From assembly GCF_016638705.1 (NCBI RefSeq), contig NZ_CP067341.1, positions 2,359,501 through 2,423,500 on the forward strand: a stretch of DNA of 64,000 bases, in the 5' to 3' direction. Shown here piece by piece: positions 52,159-60,519 of this stretch (positions within the stretch are counted from its first letter, which is position 1; each line of letters opens with the position of its first letter). The DNA is from Lysinibacillus agricola. GTDB lineage: Bacteria > Bacillota > Bacilli > Bacillales_A > Planococcaceae. The notes beneath the pieces were generated by a model that saw only the letters and a program-made list of their open reading frames with translations, searched no databases and had not been told where the DNA came from. Made by a program: the position numbers and the translations under genes.

Positions 52159-52935
52159 ATGAAAAGTTTCTGGCATAGCATACAACTTGCATTTCAATTT
52201 TTTACAGTTTTGCCGGTACATAAAGAAATTCCTTTAACGAAGGCAACTATTACAGGGATGTTCGCCTTTTTGCCATGGATTGGGGCTCTTATGGGCACCT
52301 TAGTGGCAGCGGTGATATATGGTTTAACAGAATGGACGGCGAGCAGTGAGGTATTGCTTTCTTTTGTGATTATCGGATTACTCGCTTTATTTACTGGTGG
52401 TTTACATTTAGACGGTTTTATTGATATGGGGGATGCGTATTTTTCGTATCGGGACCGAGAGAAGCGGCTTGAAATTTTAGATGATCCACGTGTCGGTGCA
52501 TTTGGTGTACTTTCAGTGCTATTTTTAGTGCTAGGTAAATTTGTTATACTGCATGAACTATTCGTGCAGCATAAGTTAGCTCTTTGGATGCTTATTTTTA
52601 TTCCCTTATTAACACGAGTAGGCATGAGTTTTTATTTTATGTCGCTGAAGTGCTCAAAAGAAAAAGGGCTTGCCTACTTTTTTAAATCACATATTAAGCC
52701 GGGATTACTTATATGCTTTATGCTTATCACACTAGTTGTGGCGTATAGTAGCTTATTGTTTGTAATAGGCTTCTCAATTGTTCCATTAGTGCTGATAGCT
52801 GTATTAGCGATTGCCTTTCTAGTTTTTCGGCAATTTACAGTGCGCAACTTTGGTGGCGTTTCAGGGGATTTACTCGGTGCATCAATTGAAGGGATGGAGG
52901 TTGTTCTGTGGGTGACGTTGTTATTGTGCGCTTAA
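52159..52935 (+). CDS. cobS: Cobalamin (5'-phosphate) synthase
   Basis: This 258-residue integral membrane protein has the CobS motifs QFFTVLPV, GGLHLDGFIDMGDAYFSYRD, ILDDPRVGAFGV and FGGVSGDLLGASIE (acidic Mg-binding residues). It joins AdoCbi-GDP with alpha-ribazole (or its phosphate) to make cobalamin. Its 3' end overlaps the second phosphatase gene by 28 bases. Confidence 0.95.
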   Translation: MKSFWHSIQLAFQFFTVLPVHKEIPLTKATITGMFAFLPWIGALMGTLVAAVIYGLTEWTASSEVLLSFVIIGLLALFTGGLHLDGFIDMGDAYFSYRDREKRLEILDDPRVGAFGVLSVLFLVLGKFVILHELFVQHKLALWMLIFIPLLTRVGMSFYFMSLKCSKEKGLAYFFKSHIKPGLLICFMLITLVVAYSSLLFVIGFSIVPLVLIAVLAIAFLVFRQFTVRNFGGVSGDLLGASIEGMEVVLWVTLLLCA

Positions 52936-53507
52936 TGAGACATGCACCAACAAAGGAAAATTTGGAAAAGCGATATATTGGCTGGACAGACTCGTCATTA
53001 GCTGATGCATCTTTGCTTTCTGTTGTAGATAAAGGTGTCACGAAAGTGCACGGTAGTGATTTGCTACGCTGTAGGGAAACAGCTGCTCGTTATTTTCCGA
53101 ATGCAACTTACATGGCAGATAGAAGATTTCGAGAGTCGAACTTTGGAGAATTTGAAGGGCGAACATATGAGGACTTAAAATCGGATGGTCGTTATTGTTC
53201 ATGGTTAGATGATCCCGTTCAGTCACCACCTCCAAAAGGGGAAGGCTTCGATGTATTTTGTGCGCGTGTCATTGAAGGATTCACAGCATTACCAAAAGAT
53301 GAAGATACTTATCATCTCGTTGTACACGGTGGAGTCATTCGAGCGCTACTTGTTGCATTTGCACCAACTGAGCAACCTTTTTGGTCGTATCAAACACCGC
53401 ATGATAAAATGTTTTCTTTAACGTTTACAAAAAAGGCTTGGGAGGAGGGAGCGAGATGCATGTCTTTATCGGAGGAGCCTATAGTGGAAAAACCGACTAT
53501 GTTATGA
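52908..53507 (+). CDS. Second histidine phosphatase in the cobalamin operon
   Basis: This 199-residue protein starts at GTG 52908, seven bases after GGAGG inside cobS. VRLMRHAPTKENL is the catalytic His motif, FGEFEGRTYEDL the acidic turn and LVVHGGVIRALL the second His. It is only distantly similar to the protein at 50923. It may be the true CobC (placed next to cobS) while the other serves another phosphoester. Confidence 0.83.
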   Translation: MGDVVIVRLMRHAPTKENLEKRYIGWTDSSLADASLLSVVDKGVTKVHGSDLLRCRETAARYFPNATYMADRRFRESNFGEFEGRTYEDLKSDGRYCSWLDDPVQSPPPKGEGFDVFCARVIEGFTALPKDEDTYHLVVHGGVIRALLVAFAPTEQPFWSYQTPHDKMFSLTFTKKAWEEGARCMSLSEEPIVEKPTML

Positions 53508-53848
53508 AATTGCTTGCAGATCAACAAGTTGAGCTTGTAGATGGCTATGTACCTGATGATACTCCTGCCTGTGATGTACTTGTTATTAAAAACTTAGAGA
53601 AGTGGCTCATAACACAAGATCTTGAGGATGATGAAACCCTTATTAGAACCATTTTGACAAGGCTAAAGACTCTTGAAGAAAATTGTACACTGTATATTAT
53701 TGTGACCGATATGGGACGGGGAGTTGTGCCAATGGAAAAACAGGCACGATTATTACGTGATGCATGTGGGCGTTTGTACCAGGCATTATTTGCTGAAGCC
53801 GAACTCGTTGTACGCATCTGGTACGGTATCGGGGAACTAATCAAATAA
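53456..53848 (+). CDS. Short CobU-like P-loop protein
   Basis: ATG 53456 follows GGAGG by about seven bases, giving about 130 residues against roughly 180-190 for CobU. The P loop MHVFIGGAYSGKTDY and the C-terminal VTDMGRGVVPMEKQARLLRD are CobU-like. The middle region holding the guanylylated His and Arg motif (RxxxHxxxR) is missing. It could be a kinase-only or degenerate CobU paralogue. It is the last gene of the overlapping operon. Confidence 0.75.
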   Translation: MHVFIGGAYSGKTDYVMKLLADQQVELVDGYVPDDTPACDVLVIKNLEKWLITQDLEDDETLIRTILTRLKTLEENCTLYIIVTDMGRGVVPMEKQARLLRDACGRLYQALFAEAELVVRIWYGIGELIK

Positions 53849-54017
53849 TATAGATTTGAAAAATTTAGAAGGCTTTTCATTAAAAATGTTTGGGTTGATG
53901 ATTGTTAAAACCTTCGCTATGTTTGTTAGTTGATTGGAGTGGAGGCTGAGTGACTCCTTGGGGATCAGCGATAGAGGAACCAAGGCTAAAACCATCACGT
54001 CCTGTGATAACGCCTTC

Positions 54018-54180
54018 GTGACCAACATCATGCTGTTGCTGTCGCTACGCTTTCGCGCAAAAAACATCTGTTGGCCCAAGCGGCTCATCGGACGCCCCCA
54101 GGAAGCTTTGTTCTGTGCGAAAGCGAAGCGGCAGCAACAAATGTTTTATCTGTGCGAAAGCGTAGCGGCAGCAACAAAGC
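54018..54180. repeat. Dispersed palindromic repeat, copy 2
   Basis: It contains GTGACCAACATCATG, GTCGCTACGCTTTCGCGCAA, ACATCTGTTGGCC and two inverted GAAAGCG(A/T)AGCGGCAGCAACA units. It matches copy 1 at 15958-16125 in order and the tandem array unit at 18000-18375. The rest of 53849-54250 has no gene. Confidence 0.75.
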
Positions 54181-54250
54181 ACCCAGCCGGAACGGAAATC
54201 AACCACACGTTATAATGAATAGCCAAATATTAAAGGAATGAGGGAATGGG

Positions 54251-54745
54251 ATGGATCGACAAAGATTGATGAAATTGACGCTCACTGCCATGGTAGCGGC
54301 AATTTGTGCAGTGGGTGCAGTCATTAAAATTCCAACATTTATTACAACTGCTGCGTTGGACTCTGCTCCTGCATTTTTGAGCGTTGTATTTTTATCTCCA
54401 GTATTAGCTGGGGTTGCGGGGGGAATTGGGCACTTGATTTCAGCCTTAACTTCGGGTTTTCTATATGGACCACTACATATTATTATCGCAGTGGAAATGT
54501 TTATTGTTGTATGGATCTTCGGGGTTATGCATAAAAAAGGAATGCATTTTTGGAAATGGCCTGTTGCGCTTATTTTAAACGGCGTTGTCTCACCATTACC
54601 GTTTTACTTTATCATTAGTCCGGCGTTTTACTGGGGTTCTCTTACTAGTCTTCCATTAGCAACACTTATTAATTTAGTCATCGTTGCCATTGTGATGCCA
54701 ATTCTGTCTAAGGTGTTTGTGCGTAAGGAAGGTCGAGTACATTGA
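54251..54745 (+). CDS. cblT: ECF transporter S component, alpha-ribazole type
   Basis: This 164-residue protein with about six membrane helices is an ECF substrate-binding subunit (LTLTAMVAAICAVGAVIKIP, PVLAGVAGGIGHLISALTSG). It overlaps the alpha-ribazole kinase gene by four bases. CblT with CblS in Geobacillus and Listeria takes up and phosphorylates alpha-ribazole. The ECF energising subunits are not encoded nearby and are usually shared. No CobT is seen in the operon, consistent with salvage. Confidence 0.82.
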   Translation: MDRQRLMKLTLTAMVAAICAVGAVIKIPTFITTAALDSAPAFLSVVFLSPVLAGVAGGIGHLISALTSGFLYGPLHIIIAVEMFIVVWIFGVMHKKGMHFWKWPVALILNGVVSPLPFYFIISPAFYWGSLTSLPLATLINLVIVAIVMPILSKVFVRKEGRVH

Positions 54746-55428
54746 GAAATGCAATAAAAGTAGGTGGGCTCATTACTACAACAGATAATGCCGCAGCAAT
54801 TGGTGAAAAACCACAAGATATTGTGTCTGCCCCAGATCAACTAACGGCATACTTGACCGCACGTGTTACCTTTTTAGAGCAGCTTGCGGCAAATGCTTTA
54901 CCGACACATATCCTATTAGCTAATTTTTCAGGGGATGCTGCATGGTCTCGTTATGTTGCCGGCATTCAACAGGTCTTCGATGAGGTTGGTCTTATTTGTC
55001 CACCAATAGACGGTAGCACAGAGTCCAATATGCCGACTTTACAATCAGGTTTGTCCATTACGATGCTTGGTGAGCAGCAGAAACGTACATTATCTAAGCA
55101 TGAATACCTTGTTTGGTACACATATGGACTGCCGCTTGTAGGCAATGAAGTCCTTGCGCAGCCTGAGGATGTCGCACAGCTACAACCTATTTTTCAGGCG
55201 TGGAAAGAGGAAATTGTGCAGCAAGTTTGGCCAGTTGGATCAAAGGGGCTGCAAGCAGAATTTACACGACTTTTTGATGATCAACAGGTCGGAAGTTCGT
55301 TAGATGTTGAAAAAACAGCTGGTCCATGTGCAGTCATTTTACTCGGAATACATCCAGAAAAAGAGCAGCTGGCACAAAAAAAATTTCCTAGAAATTTTGA
55401 AAAACTACGTAAAACTGCATTGTATTAG
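54742..55428 (+). CDS. cblS: Alpha-ribazole kinase
   Basis: This 228-residue protein starts at TTG 54742, nine bases after GGAAGG, with ATG overlap to cblT. IKVGGLITTTDNAAAIGEKP opens an AIR-synthase/PurM-like fold, and PPIDGSTESNMPTLQSGLSI is a conserved CblS segment. It should convert alpha-ribazole to alpha-ribazole phosphate, the base donor of CobS, replacing CobT. Its substrate and partners fit the neighbouring operon. Confidence 0.85.
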   Translation: MRNAIKVGGLITTTDNAAAIGEKPQDIVSAPDQLTAYLTARVTFLEQLAANALPTHILLANFSGDAAWSRYVAGIQQVFDEVGLICPPIDGSTESNMPTLQSGLSITMLGEQQKRTLSKHEYLVWYTYGLPLVGNEVLAQPEDVAQLQPIFQAWKEEIVQQVWPVGSKGLQAEFTRLFDDQQVGSSLDVEKTAGPCAVILLGIHPEKEQLAQKKFPRNFEKLRKTALY

Positions 55429-55547
55429 GGCTTGCTTCGAGAAAAAGTAGCACATTACAAATTGCAAGGGGCAAATCGCCTATTGCAACAGTAAACACAA
55501 TATGTTAGATTTGTTTAGGAGTTAAAACACAATATATAGTATTTTGG

Positions 55548-55712
55548 ACAAACGGTACCAATATGGTTTAAAAGGGAATTCGGAAAAAGAGTCATCTTAA
55601 GCCGAAGCTGTCCCCGCAACTGTAAGTGCTGACAAATGATGAATAGGCCACTGTGAAAAATGGGAAGGCTATCATTTGGAGGAAGCATGAGCCAGGAGAC
55701 CTGCCGAGATGT
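55548..55712 (+). promoter_or_regulatory. Adenosylcobalamin riboswitch
   Basis: Hallmarks are seen in order: GGTTTAAAAGGGAA at 55565, AAGCTGTCCCCGCAACTGTA at 55606-55625, GGCCACTG at 55647-55654 and the B12 box GCCAGGAGACCTGCC at 55691-55705. It precedes nrdA with a terminator at 55811 between, so B12 binding should stop transcription. The region 55439-55547 likely holds the promoter. Confidence 0.95.
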
Positions 55713-55810
55713 TCAAGACAGCAACACATTCTTCGGGGATTGAGAAGTGGAGGCGAGAGATTTGTTCACTTCTTTGTGTGCATGTCCTTCATTTCCATTT
55801 CCGATTTTAC

Positions 55811-55852
55811 AGCGATCACGTAACCGATAGATGTTGCGTGATCGCTTTTTTG
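55811..55852 (+). terminator. Riboswitch-controlled terminator
   Basis: AGCGATCACG (55811-55820) pairs perfectly with CGTGATCGCT (55837-55846) and is followed by TTTTTT. It lies between the riboswitch and the nrdA start, as expected for transcriptional control. Confidence 0.9.
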
Positions 55853-55887
55853 TGTTGTCTGGAGAAAGAAAGGGAGAGAATGTGTAC

Positions 55888-58101
55888 ATGACAATTCAAA
55901 TCGAACAGCAAATGGCTAAGCTTAAGAAAAGTTATACGGAGGATGAACTTGAAAGTTTTGTAAGGTTATCGGATCGATGGCTACGAAAAAACGACAATGC
56001 CACATTTGAAGCATGGGCGGATGCGATGATTTTACAAACGCTTAGCCTAATTGACGAAGAGGAGCCATACTGGACATTTGTCGCAGCGCAAATTTATTTA
56101 GAAAAATTATATGACCAATTTGCAATGCGCCGCGGTGTTTCGGTAAAAGATGTTTATAAGGTTTTCCCAGCACAATTAGCGCGCTATACAGAGGCTGGTT
56201 TGTATCATGAAAGTTTAACAACAAAATATAGTGAGCAGGAGCTTCAGGAACTTGCTTCTTATTTAGAACAAAGCCGTGATGAATTGTTTACGTATATTGG
56301 CTTAAAAACATTAATGGATCGCTATGTTGTCCGTGATTACACGAAAACACCAGTGGAGCTACCGCAGGAACGTTGGATGGTCATTGCGATGACACTTATG
56401 CAGGATGAAACAGAAAATCGTTTAGAAAAAGTACGTGAATCTTACTGGGCGATGAGTAATTTATATATGACTGTTGCCACACCGACATTATCGAATGCAG
56501 GCAAAACGCATGGACAGCTATCTAGCTGCTTTATCGATACAGTAGATGATAGTTTACAAAGCATTTATGACACGAATACAGATGTCGCAACATTATCGAA
56601 ATACGGTGGTGGTATTGGTGTTTATATGGGCAAAATTCGTAGCCGTGGCTCATCTATTAAAGGCTTTAAAGGTGCATCAAGTGGTGTATTGCCGTGGATT
56701 AAACAGCTTAATAATACGGCGGTTTCAGTCGATCAGCTTGGTCAACGACAAGGAGCAATTGCTGTCTATCTAGATGTTTGGCACAAGGACGTCTTTACGT
56801 TTTTAGATTTACGCTTAAACAATGGGGATGAGCGTATGCGTGCCCATGATATTTTCACGGGGCTTTGCTTACCGGATTTATTTATGGAAGCTGTTGAGGC
56901 ACGTGAGGAATGGCATTTATTTGACCCACATGAAGTGCGAGAGGTCATGGGCTTCTCACTAGAAGATTTCTACGATGAGAAAAAAGGTGACGGTTCCTTC
57001 CGAGAAAAATATGCGGAATGTATCGCCAATCCATTATTAAGTCGTGAGAGCGTACCGGCTATTGATATTATGAAGCGTATTATGCGTTCACAGCTTGAAA
57101 CAGGCGTACCGTTTATGTTCTATCGTGATGAAGTAAATCGCATGAATCCGAATAAGCATGAAGGGATGGTTTACAGCTCGAACCTGTGCACAGAAATATT
57201 CCAGAATATGTCGGCTACTGAATTTGAGTCTATTACCTTAGAAGATGATGTCATCGTAACACGTCGCAAGCCAGGAGATTTCGTTGTCTGTAACTTATCA
57301 TCTATTAATTTAGGTAGAGCTGTACCGGCTGGTGTTCTAGAACGATTGATTCCAATTCAAGTACGTATGTTAGATAACGTTATTGCCTTAAATACAATTC
57401 CAGTTAAACAGGCAGAGCGTACAAACTTGCGCTACCGTGGGATTGGACTTGGAACATTTGGTTGGCATCATTTACTAGCTTTGAAAGAAATTCAATGGGA
57501 GTCTGAGGATGCTGTAGAATTCGCGGACAAGCTATATGAGGAAATTGCCTATTTAACAATTCGTGCTTCCAACGATTTGGCAAGTGAAAAAGGTGCTTAC
57601 CCATTATTTGAAGGCTCAGATTGGCATACTGGTGCGTATTTTGACAAACGTGGCTATGACAGTCATAAATGGAATGCGTTACGCGCCGCGGTTGCGGAAA
57701 AAGGTATGCGCAACGGCTATGTTATGGCGGTTGCCCCTAACTCATCAACATCCATTTTAGCGGGCAGTACGGCAACGATTGATCCAATCTTCCAAAAGAG
57801 TTATTCAGAGGAGAAAAAGGATTACAAAATTCCAGTAACAGTACCAGATCTATCACCAGTGACGACTTGGTATTATAAATCTGCTTATTTCATCGATCAA
57901 AATTGGACAATCAAACAAAATGCTGCACGAGCACGTCATATCGACCAAGGCATTTCACTTAATTTATATGTTCAAAATACGATTAAGGCGAAGGACTTAC
58001 TAGCACTGCATATGAATGCTTGGGCGAGCGGTGTGAAAACGACATATTATGTGCGCTCAACATCTGTAGAATTGCTAGAATGTGAGTCTTGCGCGAGCTA
58101 G
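55888..58101 (+). CDS. nrdA: Ribonucleoside-diphosphate reductase, alpha subunit (class I)
   Basis: This protein of about 737 residues starts at ATG 55888 (GTG 55882 is an alternative; GGGAG lies 11 and 5 bases away). It shows class I features: SSCFIDTVDDSLQSIYDT with an active-site Cys, YGGGIGVYMGKIR, NLCTEIFQ, FVVCNLSSINLG, MAVAPNSSTSILAGSTATID and a C-terminal CESCAS redox tail. There is no N-terminal ATP cone. It reduces NDPs with the NrdB radical and does not need B12. The AdoCbl riboswitch implies repression when B12 is present. Confidence 0.93.
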   Translation: MTIQIEQQMAKLKKSYTEDELESFVRLSDRWLRKNDNATFEAWADAMILQTLSLIDEEEPYWTFVAAQIYLEKLYDQFAMRRGVSVKDVYKVFPAQLARYTEAGLYHESLTTKYSEQELQELASYLEQSRDELFTYIGLKTLMDRYVVRDYTKTPVELPQERWMVIAMTLMQDETENRLEKVRESYWAMSNLYMTVATPTLSNAGKTHGQLSSCFIDTVDDSLQSIYDTNTDVATLSKYGGGIGVYMGKIRSRGSSIKGFKGASSGVLPWIKQLNNTAVSVDQLGQRQGAIAVYLDVWHKDVFTFLDLRLNNGDERMRAHDIFTGLCLPDLFMEAVEAREEWHLFDPHEVREVMGFSLEDFYDEKKGDGSFREKYAECIANPLLSRESVPAIDIMKRIMRSQLETGVPFMFYRDEVNRMNPNKHEGMVYSSNLCTEIFQNMSATEFESITLEDDVIVTRRKPGDFVVCNLSSINLGRAVPAGVLERLIPIQVRMLDNVIALNTIPVKQAERTNLRYRGIGLGTFGWHHLLALKEIQWESEDAVEFADKLYEEIAYLTIRASNDLASEKGAYPLFEGSDWHTGAYFDKRGYDSHKWNALRAAVAEKGMRNGYVMAVAPNSSTSILAGSTATIDPIFQKSYSEEKKDYKIPVTVPDLSPVTTWYYKSAYFIDQNWTIKQNAARARHIDQGISLNLYVQNTIKAKDLLALHMNAWASGVKTTYYVRSTSVELLECESCAS

Positions 58102-58113
58102 GAGGAAGTAACA

Positions 58114-59154
58114 ATGACAACAATTATAAAACGACAAATTATGGATAAAGATGCACCGAACCGTTCAACAGGAATTGTCAACGGACGTTCTTCAAACATT
58201 TTAAACTGGGATGATGTGCGTTTCAGCTGGGCTTATCCAAAGTATAAAAAAATGCTTGGTAACTTCTGGACACCATTCGAAATTAATATGAGCAATGATG
58301 TCAAGCAATTTCCTGAGCTATCAGCGGATGAACAGGAATCATTTTTAAAAATAATTGGCTTACTGGCACTATTAGATAGTGTACAAACAGATTTTGCTGG
58401 CAAAGTGGCAGACTATTTAACAGATTCCAGCTTAAATGCGTTAATGATTATTTTAGCGCAGCAGGAGGTAATCCATAATCACTCTTATTCTTACGTGCTC
58501 TCAAGTATTGTCAATAAAGATGAGCAGGATCGTACGTTTGACTTTTGGCGTACAGAGCCAGTATTAGAGCGACGCAATGATTTCGTTATTAAGGGCTACC
58601 GTGCATTTTCGGAGGAGCCAACTGTTGAAAATATGCTAGAAGCGATTGTCTATGATGTGATTTTGGAAGGTTTATTCTTCTATTCTGGCTTTGCCTTCTT
58701 CTATCATTTAGCACGCAATCAAAAAATGGTGGCAACGTCAACGATGATTAATTATATTAACCGCGATGAGCAGCTTCATGTCGATTTATTTGTGAAAATT
58801 TATCAGGAGCTATTAGAGGAATATCCTCAATACGATACGCCTGAACGAGCAGCTCGTGTACAGGAGATTTTCCGTGAAGCTGTACAGCTAGAAATCGATT
58901 GGGCAAATGAAGTAATTGGCGATAAAGTTAAAGGCCTCGATGTGGAAGATGTGCATGATTATGTGCATTTCTATGCCAATGTTCGCTGTAATCAGCTTGG
59001 CGTGGAGCGTCCATTTGAGGGCTACCGCAAAAATCCATTGAAGTGGGTTAAAGCTTACGAGGATGTTGACTTAGGAAAAACAGATTTCTTCGAGCAACGT
59101 TCTCGTCAATATGTAAAGGTCAATGTAGAAGATAACGGCTTTGATGATTTGTAA
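58114..59154 (+). CDS. nrdB: Ribonucleoside-diphosphate reductase, beta subunit (class I)
   Basis: This 346-residue protein carries the carboxylate-bridged metal ligands: DSVQTDF (Asp), EVIHNHSYSY (Glu, His and the radical Tyr at EVIHNHSY), VILEGLFFYSGF (Glu) and INRDEQLHV (Glu, His). Start ATG 58114 follows AGGAGG eight bases after the nrdA stop. It is the class I radical-generating partner of NrdA; no NrdI is seen, unlike class Ib operons. Confidence 0.94.
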   Translation: MTTIIKRQIMDKDAPNRSTGIVNGRSSNILNWDDVRFSWAYPKYKKMLGNFWTPFEINMSNDVKQFPELSADEQESFLKIIGLLALLDSVQTDFAGKVADYLTDSSLNALMIILAQQEVIHNHSYSYVLSSIVNKDEQDRTFDFWRTEPVLERRNDFVIKGYRAFSEEPTVENMLEAIVYDVILEGLFFYSGFAFFYHLARNQKMVATSTMINYINRDEQLHVDLFVKIYQELLEEYPQYDTPERAARVQEIFREAVQLEIDWANEVIGDKVKGLDVEDVHDYVHFYANVRCNQLGVERPFEGYRKNPLKWVKAYEDVDLGKTDFFEQRSRQYVKVNVEDNGFDDL

Positions 59155-59158
59155 TGCT

Positions 59159-59201
59159 AAATACACCTCAATGTTGACATAACATTGAGGTGTATTTTTT
59201 G
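59159..59201 (+). terminator. Rho-independent terminator of nrdAB
   Basis: AAATACACCTCAATGTT (59159-59175) pairs perfectly with AACATTGAGGTGTATTT (59181-59197) and continues in T. Confidence 0.95.
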
Positions 59202-59302
59202 TGAGAGTACTCGGGTTAGGGGTAAACGACTTAGGTAAAATAAAGAAGTGCCCAGCTAAGAGGGAGACCTGGATTGAGTTCATAAAAGAAAAGGAGGCAT
59301 TT

Positions 59303-60246
59303 TCATTCCTTTAGGTTATTGGAATGGCAATTGCGATTATCGTAATAACAAGAAAAAGAAATAAGTTTATAGTATCGTACTAAACTATTTCGCACTAAGA
59401 ATCGATCATTAAATGTTATCGCTACACCTTTCCCATCCTTTTCGGCGTGAATGTGTAAATGTGGATCGCTTGTATTTCCCGAGTTTCCTACTTTTCCAAG
59501 TATTTGGCCCTCTTTTACTTTTTCGCCTTTTGCATAGGGGCTAATAAAACGGTAGCATCATGGTTCTCACATGATAGGGTGACATGATTTCCCTTAGGAT
59601 TTTCTGGATCAGATTTAGGAGGAGGGAGATCAGATAAATCATTTTGGATGCTGACTACTTTTCCATTACAAGGACTATACAAATCATCTGCGAATATTTT
59701 ATACTTATCCAATTCTTCAGGATATAGTCCACTTGCACGGGTTCCAATCGTATTTAATTTTAAAATGTCTAAAGCATATTTTTGACCTGGATGGGCTTGA
59801 TGATAGTTCATTAACTCCTGATTGCCACCCTGTCCAACATAGTAGGTGCCATTCTTAAGTGGGAAAGATAACTCAATTCCTTTTTCGGCTACTGTATAGC
59901 TTTTTACGACCAAAGCATTATAAGTACCAAAAACCAAAATAAGGACAATATAAATACCAATTGAAAACTTTTGATCTAGTGTATATTTTATGGTGAACGG
60001 TAAATTACTTACCCTTTTCCAAGAAAAAACGAAAGTGACAATCAAGATAACCAACCAAAGAAAGCGAACATAATAACCAACCCAACTCCAGTTTCCTGCT
60101 TGAAATAACCAAACGATTAGTGCTGCAGTCACGAATGAGTCCAACAACCATTCCAGTTTACTTTTAAAAGTAGCTTTCCATAGCGAAATAATAAAGCTGG
60201 CAGGCAATACGATTAGCATACCAATGGAATAAAAGATTGGAAACAC
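59303..60246 (-). pseudogene. Frameshifted membrane M23-like peptidase gene
   Basis: ATG 60246 opens a frame with four membrane helices (about 3-115), then an M23-like domain (YALDILKLNTIG, YSPCNGKVVSIQNDLSD) ending VLLAPMQKAKK and a stop at 59515. In another frame the sequence continues GEKVKEGQILGKVGNSGNTS then DPHLHIHAEK (HxH motif) to a stop at 59303. A single indel near 59515-59530 separates the halves, and the usual His of LLAHM is Pro. It is probably dead or a sequencing artefact. Confidence 0.7.
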
Positions 60247-60519
60247 TATTTCTCATCCCCTTTTGATGCTTTATTGGAAGCTATAACATTATTGGCAATA
60301 TATTTCTTCATCCTAATTTTCATTGCAACATAGTGATAATAGTAAAAGAACCTTTATCCCGGATTTCCCTAATTGAAGATATTCTAAGGTTGGTAGGCTG
60401 AACAACATTATCAATCGTGTCCCAAATAGTACGAGACACGAAAAATTAATTGCCACTTGAGAATGTTTTTCAGTTATAATTAGGAGCAAATGTGATTTAA
60501 ATAGAACGGAGACGAAAGA

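Noticed and set aside
55709-55891. 60-codon frame between the riboswitch and nrdA
   Set aside because: It overlaps the terminator hairpin and lacks a ribosome binding site; the true nrdA start is at 55888 or 55882.
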